Positions 1 through 6,426 of a DNA stretch of 7,440 bases are shown here, piece after piece. Origin of the DNA: a bacterium (GTDB lineage: Bacteria > ARS69); the NCBI GenBank assembly GCA_025774865.1, contig JALGZO010000474.1, positions 1-7,440 on the forward strand, given 5' to 3'. Made by a program: the position numbers and the translations under genes. Below the pieces are notes generated by a model. It was not told the DNA's origin. It searched no databases and saw only the letters and a list, made by a program, of their open reading frames with translations. How positions within the stretch are numbered: position 1 is the first letter of the stretch; each line of letters begins with the position of its first letter.

Positions 1-1975
1 TGCCGGTGGGATCGAACTGTACGAACCACTCGTTGCGGCGGTTGTAGAGGTTGAACACTTGGAGATACCCCTCGGCGGGCCGACCGAAGATCTTGAAGTC
101 GCGAGTCACGCTCACATCCAGGCGATGATAGGGAAGCAGTCGGGCGCTGTTCTTCTCACCCGGGAGCAATCGGCCTCCTCGCTGCGGCGCTCCGGTCGCA
201 GGATCCCGCAGGTCGTAACGCGCCGTCGCCGGAGTGAACGCCTGGCCCGTGGCGTAGGTGAACGACGCTCCGTAGCGCCATTTCCCACGGCGATAGTTCC
301 CGACGAGGTTCAGGTCGTGACGGCGGTCGTACTTCGGTGCGTACCGGCGACCGCCGTTGACCTCGTCGAACTCGCGGCGCGTCCAGCCCAGGCCGTAACC
401 CACCCAGCCGGTCAGCGCTCCGAGGCGCCGTTGCAGGAAGAACTCGAGGCCGGTCGCGAATCCGCGCCCTCCCGTGGTGAACGCATCGCTCGCCGCCGAG
501 TACTCGCGATCGGCAGACTGCTTGTTGTTGAGCGTGAGGAGGTCGGCCAACTCCGTGTAGTACGCTTCGATGGTGACGTCGTACGTCCTCGTCGGCCGCC
601 ATTCGAAGCCGCCAACGGCCTGGATTGATCGCGGCGGCGGGCTCGAGGAGTCCACGGGAAGATAGAAATCCCCGGCCGAAAACCCTTCGGTCGAGACGAG
701 TTGCAGGTACTGGTGGTACAGACCACCCCCGAGTTTGAAGCGCTTGTTCTCGCCGATCGGCCAGCTTCCGGTCAGGCGCGGCTCGACCAGCCAGCGGTTC
801 CCCTCGCTGAACCGACGAACGCGGACCCCGCCGCCGTAGATCGAACCGCCGTCGAGCGTCCACTCGTCCTCCAGGAAGACCGAGAGATCGGTCGGTTGCG
901 ATCGAAACTGCGTCTGCTCCGTCAGGTTGAACGTCTCGCGGTATTCGAATTCGTACCAGGAGCCGACGGCCCCCGCGATGACCCGATGCGATTCGCCCGC
1001 CGTCCATACGAGATCGCCACGCACGGATGCGTCGCGTAGCCGGTTTTGAACGACGATCGGCGTCGTGAAGATCTGCGCCTTCGTTCGACTGTCGTACTCG
1101 CTGCCGGAGAGAAGAAGGGAGCCCGTCACGTTGGCGTTGAAAACGTGAGCGTACTTGCCGGAGTAGGTGAGGTTCCCCCATTCGATGTCGAGGAAGCTGT
1201 CCTCGTCGAGATCGAAGAAGAGGTCGTCCTGCCCGAGGTAGGCCGACGCGTGAAACTGGCCGGATCTCGTGGGGCGCGAGAAACGCCCGTTGAAATCGTA
1301 GAAGTAGTACGAGGGCAGCGGGCTCGACTCGGTGCTGACGGCGTCCAGGATCGGTTCGAGGTAGGTGCGACGCCCGCTCGCCATGAGAGTGCCGCCGGCG
1401 ACCGGGCCTTCCAGGAGGAGCCGCCCGGTGATCGTGCTGATGCCGCCGCGGCCCTGAAGCTGCGTCACCTCCTGGCTTCGATTCCGGACGTCCAGGACCG
1501 CCCCGATACGGCCGCCGAAGCGGGCCGGAAACGCCCCCTTGTAGAGCCGAACCTGGTCGACGACGTCGGCGTTGAACGTCGAGAAGATCCCGAACGCGTG
1601 AGTCGGGTTGTAGACGGTGACCTCGTCGAGCATGACGAGGGTCTGGTCGGGGCCGCCGCCGCGAACGTAGAGTCCGCTCGAGACATCCGACGCGGTCTGC
1701 ACTCCCGGCAGAAGCTCGAGCGTCCGGATCGGATCCTGCTCGCCGAGAGCGGGGACCGCGTCCAGGGTCTCCCGATCGAACGCCACGACACTGGTCAGCG
1801 CCCTGCGCTCCCGATCCAGCGCGTCTGCTCTGACCTCCACTTCTTCGATCGGGCCGGCTGCCCGGGCCGATACAGAGTCGACGGGCGCTTCGGACTCCGC
1901 CGTCGACGCGTCCGGGGGCGAAGCGAGGACGAGCCCGAGGGCCAGACGGCGGGTGAGGTGGGCGGCTCCGATGAT
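1..1975 (-). CDS. TonB-dependent outer-membrane receptor (3' end outside window)
   Basis: This is an outer-membrane beta-barrel receptor that takes up a substrate using TonB/ExbBD energy; the substrate cannot be told from the sequence. The frame is open from a TAG at 2012-2014 to the left edge, about 658 codons. From the proposed start, residues 6-26 form a signal peptide (basic HLTRR, then LALGLVLA). A TonB-box-like IEEVEVRAD follows near residues 43-51. The plug domain covers about 60-165 and includes LLPGV, GLYVRGGGPDQ and MLDEVTVYNP. The rest is alternating aromatic-rich barrel strands. The last visible strand, YLQVFNLYNRRNEW, is typical of the final part of such barrels, so probably only some 20-30 residues are missing. 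The usual N-terminal carboxypeptidase-like domain is absent. No ATG, GTG or TTG lies between the stop and the signal peptide; the start chosen is ATC at 1975-1973, placed by a Shine-Dalgarno sequence. The next ordinary start, GTG at 1840, would remove the signal peptide. Family assignment is secure; the start is not. Confidence 0.9.
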   Translation of the reverse strand, partial: MIGAAHLTRRLALGLVLASPPDASTAESEAPVDSVSARAAGPIEEVEVRADALDRERRALTSVVAFDRETLDAVPALGEQDPIRTLELLPGVQTASDVSSGLYVRGGGPDQTLVMLDEVTVYNPTHAFGIFSTFNADVVDQVRLYKGAFPARFGGRIGAVLDVRNRSQEVTQLQGRGGISTITGRLLLEGPVAGGTLMASGRRTYLEPILDAVSTESSPLPSYYFYDFNGRFSRPTRSGQFHASAYLGQDDLFFDLDEDSFLDIEWGNLTYSGKYAHVFNANVTGSLLLSGSEYDSRTKAQIFTTPIVVQNRLRDASVRGDLVWTAGESHRVIAGAVGSWYEFEYRETFNLTEQTQFRSQPTDLSVFLEDEWTLDGGSIYGGGVRVRRFSEGNRWLVEPRLTGSWPIGENKRFKLGGGLYHQYLQLVSTEGFSAGDFYLPVDSSSPPPRSIQAVGGFEWRPTRTYDVTIEAYYTELADLLTLNNKQSADREYSAASDAFTTGGRGFATGLEFFLQRRLGALTGWVGYGLGWTRREFDEVNGGRRYAPKYDRRHDLNLVGNYRRGKWRYGASFTYATGQAFTPATARYDLRDPATGAPQRGGRLLPGEKNSARLLPYHRLDVSVTRDFKIFGRPAEGYLQVFNLYNRRNEWFVQFDPTG

Positions 1976-1981
1976 CTGGCG

Positions 1982-1986
1982 TCCTC
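1982..1986 (-). promoter_or_regulatory. Ribosome binding site that decides the receptor start
   Basis: GAGGA on the minus strand lies with its GAGG core 7 bases before ATC at 1975-1973. It is the only good Shine-Dalgarno match at a suitable distance ahead of the receptor's signal peptide. It therefore favours initiation at ATC, or at an ATG misread or mutated to ATC. It is a short motif and could be chance. Confidence 0.4.
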
Positions 1987-2013
1987 GGCGGGGATGCGTG
2001 GGGAAGGGAGACT

Positions 2014-2043
2014 AGGGTACATCAGCCGCGCCGCTCGCGTCGA
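2014..2043 (-). promoter_or_regulatory. Possible promoter of the receptor gene
   Basis: On the minus strand TCGACG (2043-2038) and TACCCT (2019-2014) are 18 bases apart and resemble a weak sigma-70 -35/-10 pair. Transcription would begin near 2007, about 30 bases before the proposed ATC start. A short inverted repeat (CGCTC/GAGCG, 2046-2042 and 2036-2032) overlaps the -35 box. The match to consensus is poor and this is offered only as a candidate. Confidence 0.22.
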
Positions 2044-2062
2044 GCGAGGCCGGTACGTCCGC

Positions 2063-2404
2063 CTACGGATCGAGGTCCGCCTCGGGATCGTCGCGCCAGT
2101 TGGGGATCCGGACTCGCTCGGGGAACTCGAAGGCCAACTGCAGGTTCTCCGGCCAGACGTGCCGGTTGTAGGTCGACGGCGCGATGCTGCTCCGTCCCGG
2201 TGACCGGATGGCGGTCCAGCTGGGGCGGGTGGAGCGAGAACGAGAGTCCAGCGATCGCCACACCACCTCCCCAGGCGAGCCAGCGGAGACGGCGAGGAAT
2301 GCGAGGGGAGCGTTGAGGATCGGGCCGGGCGGAGCAAGCGTACGATTCAGCCGGACGACAAGCGCCCAGAAAGCAGTGAAGCAGACTGGTCGGTGGAGTG
2401 TCAT
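2063..2404 (-). CDS. Doubtful small ORF, possibly degraded
   Basis: I do not recognise a family. The ORF would encode 113 residues. Its second half (YNRHVWPENLQLAFEFPERV... to the stop) has mixed composition and strongly GC-ending codons, as expected of real coding sequence here. Its first half is less convincing, with runs of Ser and Arg near residues 50-75. In the adjacent frame of the same strand, bases around 2215-2290 encode a transmembrane-like stretch (RLRWLAWGGGVAIAGLSFSL), with GGGGAGG just before a GTG at 2261. The two could be parts of one gene broken by a frameshift. No Shine-Dalgarno sequence precedes the ATG at 2404. It would be divergent from the sulfatase-like gene and end 87 bases before the receptor's proposed start. 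It may also be non-coding. Confidence 0.3.
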   Translation of the reverse strand: MTLHRPVCFTAFWALVVRLNRTLAPPGPILNAPLAFLAVSAGSPGEVVWRSLDSRSRSTRPSWTAIRSPGRSSIAPSTYNRHVWPENLQLAFEFPERVRIPNWRDDPEADLDP

Positions 2405-2406
2405 GG

Positions 2407-2412
2407 TATATA
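2407..2412 (+). promoter_or_regulatory. Possible -10 box for the sulfatase-like gene
   Basis: TATATA stands out in this GC-rich stretch and lies 62 bases before the proposed start at 2474, a reasonable leader length. No convincing -35 hexamer is seen 16-18 bases upstream (GACTGG at 2384-2389 is the 17-base position). The box is self-complementary, so direction is not certain. Confidence 0.3.
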
Positions 2413-2473
2413 GGGAGCGCGATGCTGAGCCGTGCGATTTGCGGACTCGGCGTCCGGGAGGAGTCGCGACGGA

Positions 2474-3853
2474 ATGCCCCGGCGAGCGATCACCTGCGGA
2501 ATCCTCAGCCTACTCGTCGGTGCCGGTCTCCTCGACGCCTGTGCGCCCGATCCCGGGCCGCGACCGAATGTCCTGCTCATCTCGATCGACACCATCCGGC
2601 ACGATTTCGTCGGATCCTACGGCGCTCCGACGGGGCCCACGCCCGCACTGGACCGACTGGCCGGTCGGGGTGTCCTGTTCGAGAACGCGATCGCGACGTC
2701 GTCGTGGACCTTGCCTTCTCACATGTCGCTTCTCACCGGACAGTATCCCGCGAGCCACGGCGTGGACGTGGATGGGCGAGCGCTGATCGAGGAGAAGGCC
2801 ACACTCGCCGAATTCCTCTCGGATCGTGGCTACCGGACGGGCGGGTTCGTCGCGGGCCCCTATCTCCACCGGGCGTACGGGTTCGACCAGGGATTCGACG
2901 ATTACGTTCACTGTGTTCGCTGGGGCGAGGAACTCAACGACCGGGGCCTCATCAAGAATGTCATCGGCACCAACCTGCGCTCCCACCAGGGCGTCACCAG
3001 TCCCGCGACCCACGAGCGAGTGATCGAATGGCTCGCTCAGGTCCCGCGGAGCCAACCCTGGTTTCTCTTCGTGCACTACTGGGACCCTCACCACGACTTC
3101 ACGGCGCCGCCACCCTACGACCGCTGTCTCGACCCGGGATACTCGGGGAGGTTGACGGGAAACGGCTTCTTGCAGAATCCCAGGGTCGCCTCCGACATGC
3201 CGTCCGGAGAGCGCAAGCGACTCCTCGATCTCTACCGGGGAGAGATTCGCTTCACCGACTACTGGATCGATCGGCTACTACGGCGAATCGAGGAGCGCGG
3301 CGATCTCGACGAAACGCTCGTCGTCGTCGTCGGCGATCACGGCGAGGAGTTCTTCGAGCACGGGAACAAGGGGCATCGCCGAAACTTGTACGAGGAGACA
3401 CTTCGCGTCCCGATGATCCTGCATCTGCCGGGCACGTTCGAAGGGGGACGGGTCGTCTCGGAGCCCGTGAGTCTGATCGATGTGTTCCCGACCGTGGCTT
3501 CCCGCGTCACGACCGAGCGGTCGCCGGAGGTCATGGGTGTCGACCTGGGATCCCGCTCGTTCTCGCAACGTCCGGGTGTCGTCGCCGAGCTGTTCGGTCG
3601 GCACGTGGCCCTCCGGGGAAGTCGTTGGAAGCTGATCCTCGACCACGAGAGCGAGGAGATCGAGCTCTACTCACTGGCGAAGGATCCGGGAGAGTCCACG
3701 GAGATGAGCGTGGCCGCGCCGGAGCAGTACGAGAGGCTTGCGGCCATCCTCGCGGCGGGCGATTACGCTCGCTTCGCTCCCTCACTCGTGGCGGAGGCGG
3801 AGCTGGATACGGCGACGGTAGAAGCTCTCCGGGCCCTGGGCTACGCGGATTGA
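2474..3853 (+). CDS. Sulfatase-like hydrolase lipoprotein (alkaline phosphatase superfamily) with Thr at the nucleophile position
   Basis: The 459-residue product belongs to the sulfatase branch of the alkaline phosphatase superfamily, metal-dependent enzymes that hydrolyse or transfer sulfate or phosphate esters. A signal peptide ends in a lipobox-like LDAC, with Cys23 as the likely lipidated residue, so it probably acts on a membrane surface outside the cytoplasm. Metal-site and fold motifs appear in order: NVLLISIDTIRHD (Asp39), the nucleophile motif at 77-89, HYWDPHHDF (from His201), GDHGEEF (Asp288, His289), NKGH (His301), then NLYEETLRVP. The nucleophile segment reads T79-L-P-S-H83, where sulfatases have C/S-x-P-x-R, so there is no formylglycine Cys. 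Thr nucleophiles are known in phosphoethanolamine transferases and LtaS of the same superfamily, so the substrate may be a phosphoester; this is inference. ATG 2474 is chosen because GGGAGGAG (2456-2463) precedes it by 10 bases and the signal peptide starts there; an in-frame GTG at 2432 would add 14 non-signal residues. Confidence 0.9.
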   Translation: MPRRAITCGILSLLVGAGLLDACAPDPGPRPNVLLISIDTIRHDFVGSYGAPTGPTPALDRLAGRGVLFENAIATSSWTLPSHMSLLTGQYPASHGVDVDGRALIEEKATLAEFLSDRGYRTGGFVAGPYLHRAYGFDQGFDDYVHCVRWGEELNDRGLIKNVIGTNLRSHQGVTSPATHERVIEWLAQVPRSQPWFLFVHYWDPHHDFTAPPPYDRCLDPGYSGRLTGNGFLQNPRVASDMPSGERKRLLDLYRGEIRFTDYWIDRLLRRIEERGDLDETLVVVVGDHGEEFFEHGNKGHRRNLYEETLRVPMILHLPGTFEGGRVVSEPVSLIDVFPTVASRVTTERSPEVMGVDLGSRSFSQRPGVVAELFGRHVALRGSRWKLILDHESEEIELYSLAKDPGESTEMSVAAPEQYERLAAILAAGDYARFAPSLVAEAELDTATVEALRALGYAD

Positions 3854-3854
3854 T

Positions 3855-3874
3855 CGGGCGGGGGATCGAGCCCG
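3855..3874. terminator. Weak hairpin between convergent genes
   Basis: CGGGC (3855-3859) pairs with GCCCG (3870-3874) around a 10-base loop, in the 25-base gap between the stops of the sulfatase-like gene and the zinc-ribbon gene. Its place suits a shared bidirectional terminator. The stem is only 5 bp and has no T tract, so support is weak. Confidence 0.25.
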
Positions 3875-3878
3875 GGCG

Positions 3879-4415
3879 CTAGGCGTTGGCCCACACCTTG
3901 ATGCCTCGACGCTCGCGCTCGACCAGGGTGCATTCCCGGAGAGTCTCGGCGAGGTCCTCGAGGTTCCCAACGCCGGCGATGACCAGGCTGGGGACGTCTC
4001 GATCGGTGGACTTGAGTCGAAGAGCAGCCTTCCCGACGACTCTCATCCCCAGGGGTCGCAGGAACTCATAGTCGTCGATTCTGAAGAGCTCGATGTTGTG
4101 GCGGGTCTTCGACAGGAGACCTCTCTCGATCTGGATTCTCTGTGAGGTGATCCGGTACTTGGTCGAGGCCTTCCGGATCCAGAAGGCCGGAGTCGCGAGG
4201 CCGAGAGTCAGGAAGACGGCGACGTATTCGCCGAAGCTGTAGAGCATCGATGGCGATCCGGCGAAGAACTCCCGTTCCGTCTCGGCCGCCCGCTTCCTGG
4301 AGAACGCCTCGAGATCTTCACTGCAGAATCGACACTTGAGCGCCGCCGCCTTGATGGTCTCGCCACACACGGGGCAGGCCTTCGTGTCGAGAGGCGCTGC
4401 GACTAGCTCGGTCAT
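3879..4415 (-). CDS. Zinc-ribbon membrane protein with bPH2-like domain
   Basis: The 178-residue product begins with a zinc ribbon, CPVC (Cys14, Cys17) and CRFC (Cys28, Cys31), with ten residues between the pairs. An acidic/basic linker follows, then one hydrophobic segment at about 57-80 (SMLYSFGEYVAVFLTLGLA). The part from about 84 on (TKYRITSQRIQIERGLLSKT, then HNIELFRIDDYEF) matches the bacterial pleckstrin-homology-like bPH2 family (DUF304, YdbS-like). Such proteins are membrane-associated; their molecular role is mostly unknown, and I do not assign one. ATG 4415 is supported by GAGGAG (4428-4423 on the minus strand) 7 bases upstream. The gene is convergent with the sulfatase-like gene and divergent from the DUF4382 lipoprotein gene, so it is probably transcribed alone. 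Confidence 0.85.
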   Translation of the reverse strand: MTELVAAPLDTKACPVCGETIKAAALKCRFCSEDLEAFSRKRAAETEREFFAGSPSMLYSFGEYVAVFLTLGLATPAFWIRKASTKYRITSQRIQIERGLLSKTRHNIELFRIDDYEFLRPLGMRVVGKAALRLKSTDRDVPSLVIAGVGNLEDLAETLRECTLVERERRGIKVWANA

Positions 4416-4726
4416 CCGGACGCTCCTCTTTTCGCGGGCGGCAGCAAGCGATCGTGATCTGCGGACACTCTCTACTTCGAATCAACGGGTGGAGCGAACC
4501 CCATATTGAGGGGATTTGTCGGCCTGGCGAAAGCACGGTTTGCGGATGTGCCATGGAAGTGATCTGCAACGAACAACTGCGATAGTGACGTCGGCATCTG
4601 TGGCATTAAGTTACCAAGAGATGCAATGATGCACACGCGTGACGTAACGTCTCTCGCAATGACGTCCATGTGCTATCCTGGTGGAGTGAATCCCTGACGC
4701 CTCTGGATGAAGTTGGAGTAGCCTAG
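4416..4726. other. Divergent intergenic region of lower GC
   Basis: These 311 bases separate two divergent genes and must hold both promoters. Bases 4501-4680 are about 52% GC by count, against about 62% in a counted line of the sulfatase-like gene. A TATCCT at 4674-4679 could be a plus-strand -10 box for the lipoprotein gene, but no good -35 is spaced to it. A direct repeat GGCAT occurs at 4593-4597 and 4602-4606. A 65-codon minus-strand ORF (4472-4669) has codon choice unlike the neighbours, and I do not call it a gene. I see no RNA gene or riboswitch that I recognise. Confidence 0.6.
4586..4665. promoter_or_regulatory. Cluster of three TGACGT motifs, candidate operator
   Basis: TGACGT occurs at 4586-4591, 4640-4645 and 4660-4665, all in the same orientation. 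Start-to-start distances are 54 and 20 bases, near five and two helical turns. The middle copy is part of a perfect inverted repeat, GACGT-A-ACGTC (4641-4651), and the third contains the palindrome GACGTC. Lying just upstream of the possible -10 at 4674, they could be sites for a regulator of the lipoprotein gene or of both divergent genes. No binding protein can be named. Confidence 0.3.
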
Positions 4727-5623
4727 ATGACTCGGCGGTTTGTTCTCGTTGCCTGTTGTATGTTTCTGTGCCTGGCAAGCGGCTGCTTGAATGACGACGG
4801 CAGTTCGACTGGTCCCGGTACTCTCGTAGTCAAGCTGACGGATGCCCCGTTTCCGTTCGACTTCGTCGAGTCGGCGAACGTGACGATCGACGAGGTGTCG
4901 GTTCGTATCGCCGCCACGGAGGAATCGGCCAGCGGCTTCCAAGTGCTGACCACGGAGCGGCAGCCCGTGAATCTCCTCGAGCTCCAGAACGGCGTCACGA
5001 CGACGCTCGTGGAGCGGGAGATGCCCGCGGGGGAGATCGATCAGATCAGAATCGTGATCAGCGAGGCTTCGGTCACGTTGAAGGACGGTCGCGTTTTCGA
5101 CCTGAAGGTGCCCAGCGGCGCCTCGAGCGGCCTCAAGGTCTTCCCGACACCTCCGGTGGTCGTGGCGACGTCTCTGACGACTGAGCTTCTGTTGGACTGC
5201 GATGTGAGCGAATCCTTCAAGGCGATTCCCAGGAGTCCCAAGAAGATGTCAGCAATCAGGTCGTTCCAGTTCCACCCGGTTCTCCGAGTGGTCAATCGCT
5301 CGGAAACGGGAACGATCTCGGGGAGAGTTCTCACCAACGGGGGAACCACCTTGGACGAGTCCGATGACGCTCCGCTGCAGGGGGTCGCGGTGACGGTCCA
5401 CGGTGCCGCCGAAGCGCTCACGACGACCTCAACGAACGAAACCGGCGAGTACCGGATCATGGGCCTTCTTCCCGGCGAGTACGAGATCACCGCGGAGAAG
5501 GTGGGGTTCGAGGCCGCGAGCCTCACGGCGACCGTCGTGGTGGCGAACGACAACGGTGGGAACGACTTCCACCTCGAGCCGACATTCACGGAGCGAGAGT
5601 ACGACCCCGCTATCGCGAAGTAA
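4727..5623 (+). CDS. Lipoprotein with DUF4382 and carboxypeptidase-regulatory-like domains
   Basis: The 298-residue product starts with a lipoprotein signal peptide ending in LASGC (Cys20, likely lipidated), then a short Gly/Ser/Asp linker. Residues 31 to about 185 match DUF4382: GTLVVKLTDAP, then VNLLELQNG, MPAGEIDQIRI, LKVPSG and LLLDCDV are the pattern of that family, which is of unknown function. Residues about 195-285 form a carboxypeptidase-regulatory-like (beta-sandwich) domain, GTISGRV ... PLQGVAVTV ... TNETGEYRIMGLLPGEYEI. Such domains are common in surface proteins and often bind partners or substrates. It is probably anchored in the outer membrane or exposed to the periplasm. ATG 4727 is supported by GGAG (4715-4718) 8 bases upstream and by the signal peptide. 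The gene stands alone on the plus strand behind a long intergenic region with candidate operators. The domain assignment is firm; the role is unknown. Confidence 0.88.
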   Translation: MTRRFVLVACCMFLCLASGCLNDDGSSTGPGTLVVKLTDAPFPFDFVESANVTIDEVSVRIAATEESASGFQVLTTERQPVNLLELQNGVTTTLVEREMPAGEIDQIRIVISEASVTLKDGRVFDLKVPSGASSGLKVFPTPPVVVATSLTTELLLDCDVSESFKAIPRSPKKMSAIRSFQFHPVLRVVNRSETGTISGRVLTNGGTTLDESDDAPLQGVAVTVHGAAEALTTTSTNETGEYRIMGLLPGEYEITAEKVGFEAASLTATVVVANDNGGNDFHLEPTFTEREYDPAIAK

Positions 5624-5644
5624 GCGTCGCCGCCCACCGGACGT

Positions 5645-5679
5645 GAGAGCCCGTGGCCATCAGCGCTGCGGGCCTTCTC
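5645..5679. terminator. Hairpin after the DUF4382 lipoprotein gene
   Basis: GAGA-GCCCG (5645-5653) pairs with CGGGC and, past a two-base bulge (5674-5675), TCTC (5676-5679), giving 9 bp around a 15-base loop. It begins 21 bases after the lipoprotein stop and lies in the gap before the convergent CBS gene, as expected for a terminator. There is no clear T tract, so it may instead be an mRNA-end hairpin. Confidence 0.42.
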
Positions 5680-5747
5680 AGTCCAGGACGACCACCTTCC
5701 GCGTCCCACTCCGTCCCGATCACGGGCTGCCCCGGACCCGACGATCG

Positions 5748-6206
5748 CTAGAGGAGCCTCTCGACTCGTCGGTGCCGACCGATGCCCCTCAATGTCTCGA
5801 CGACGTCATCGAAGCAAAGGCCGTGGCCCGCGGACTCCCTGGCCGCTAGCGCGAGGTCGCTTATCGAGAGGACCCCGTGGAGGCGACCTTCGGGGTTCGT
5901 CACGGGAAGATGTCGCGAATGACAGTCCCTCATCAGGCTCATCGCGTCCTCGATCGTGTCTTCCTCCGGACACGACGGGACGTCGGAGTTCATGATGCTC
6001 TCGACCTTCAGGTCCATCGCGCTCACATGTTGCGACGCCAGGGCCATCGACACGTCGCGGTCCGTGATCGATCCGACAACCTCGTTGTCGTGGCCGACCA
6101 CCGGTAGGAATCCACAGTTCCCGTACCTCATCAGCCTCGCCGCCGTGGCGAGATCGGTGCTCGGGCGGCAGGCGAGCGGTGGCCGCATCAGTTCCTTCAC
6201 CTTCAT
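5748..6206 (-). CDS. Tandem CBS-domain protein
   Basis: The 152-residue cytosolic protein is two CBS domains and little else. CBS1 spans about 5-60 (VKELMRPPLACRP, CGFLPVV, VVGSITDRDV) and CBS2 about 65-123 (VESIMNSDVPSC, SRHLPVTN, LHGVLSISDLA). A paired CBS (Bateman) module binds adenosine nucleotides such as AMP, ATP or SAM and usually acts as an energy or ligand sensor. Stand-alone proteins of this size are common, and the partner is usually unknown. The ITDRD and ISDLA segments are the conserved Asp-containing ends of each domain, which contact the ribose in known structures. ATG 6206 follows an AGGGAG-type ribosome site 6 bases upstream. A hairpin 148 bases upstream closes the preceding gene, so it probably has its own promoter, which I could not place. 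The C-terminal tail is basic (GIGRHRRVERLL). Confidence 0.9.
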   Translation of the reverse strand: MKVKELMRPPLACRPSTDLATAARLMRYGNCGFLPVVGHDNEVVGSITDRDVSMALASQHVSAMDLKVESIMNSDVPSCPEEDTIEDAMSLMRDCHSRHLPVTNPEGRLHGVLSISDLALAARESAGHGLCFDDVVETLRGIGRHRRVERLL

Positions 6207-6353
6207 CCCGGTCTCCCTCTCCGACCCTCCTGCGGCCCGGTTACGACTCTACAAACCTTTTCGGGAACGGCACATGATGCACGGGCACCATGGTCGCCGG
6301 CGCATCCTGCGCCTGGAAGAGGGAGGCAGTCCCCGGGGAGGCTCGCGAGAACG

Positions 6354-6386
6354 GCGGCGCCCGGGAGTCTCCTCCCGGGGCGCCGC
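6354..6386. terminator. Strong GC-rich hairpin after the secreted-protein gene
   Basis: Bases 6354-6367 pair with 6372-6386, with one bulged G (6380), giving 14 bp around a 4-base loop (TCTC). It starts 40 bases beyond the stop of the minus-strand secreted-protein gene. Downstream on the minus strand is only GTTCTC, so the T tract is poor. It is the strongest hairpin noticed in the window and very likely ends or protects that transcript. Confidence 0.6.
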
Positions 6387-6426
6387 ACCGCCGTAGCTCT
6401 TCGATCGCCGGAGTGCGCCCCCGGCC

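Noticed and set aside
156-1181. 341-residue minus-strand ORF
   Set aside because: It lies in a different frame of the same strand as the TonB receptor, is very rich in Arg, and has no recognisable motif; the receptor frame carries clear plug and barrel patterns.
1046-2203. 385-residue plus-strand ORF opposite the receptor
   Set aside because: It is antisense to the well-supported receptor, rich in Arg, Val, Glu and Asp as expected of a mirror frame in GC-rich DNA, and shows no family motif.
2398-3882. 494-residue plus-strand ORF overlapping the sulfatase-like gene
   Set aside because: It is longer than the real gene but is a +1/-1 shadow, with extreme Arg/Pro/Gly content; all sulfatase-family motifs are in the 2474-3853 frame.
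4622-4634. TGCA-ATGA-TGCA short inverted repeat
   Set aside because: Arms are only four bases and self-palindromic; too short to call a site or hairpin.
4472-4669. 65-residue minus-strand ORF in the divergent intergenic region
   Set aside because: Its third codon positions are not GC-rich as in neighbouring genes and it has no recognisable motif. An AGGA 6 bases before its ATG is the only support, so it is more likely regulatory DNA.
5041-5709. 222-residue minus-strand ORF opposite the DUF4382 lipoprotein
   Set aside because: It is antisense to a clear two-domain lipoprotein and its Ser/Thr/Arg-rich product shows no domain.
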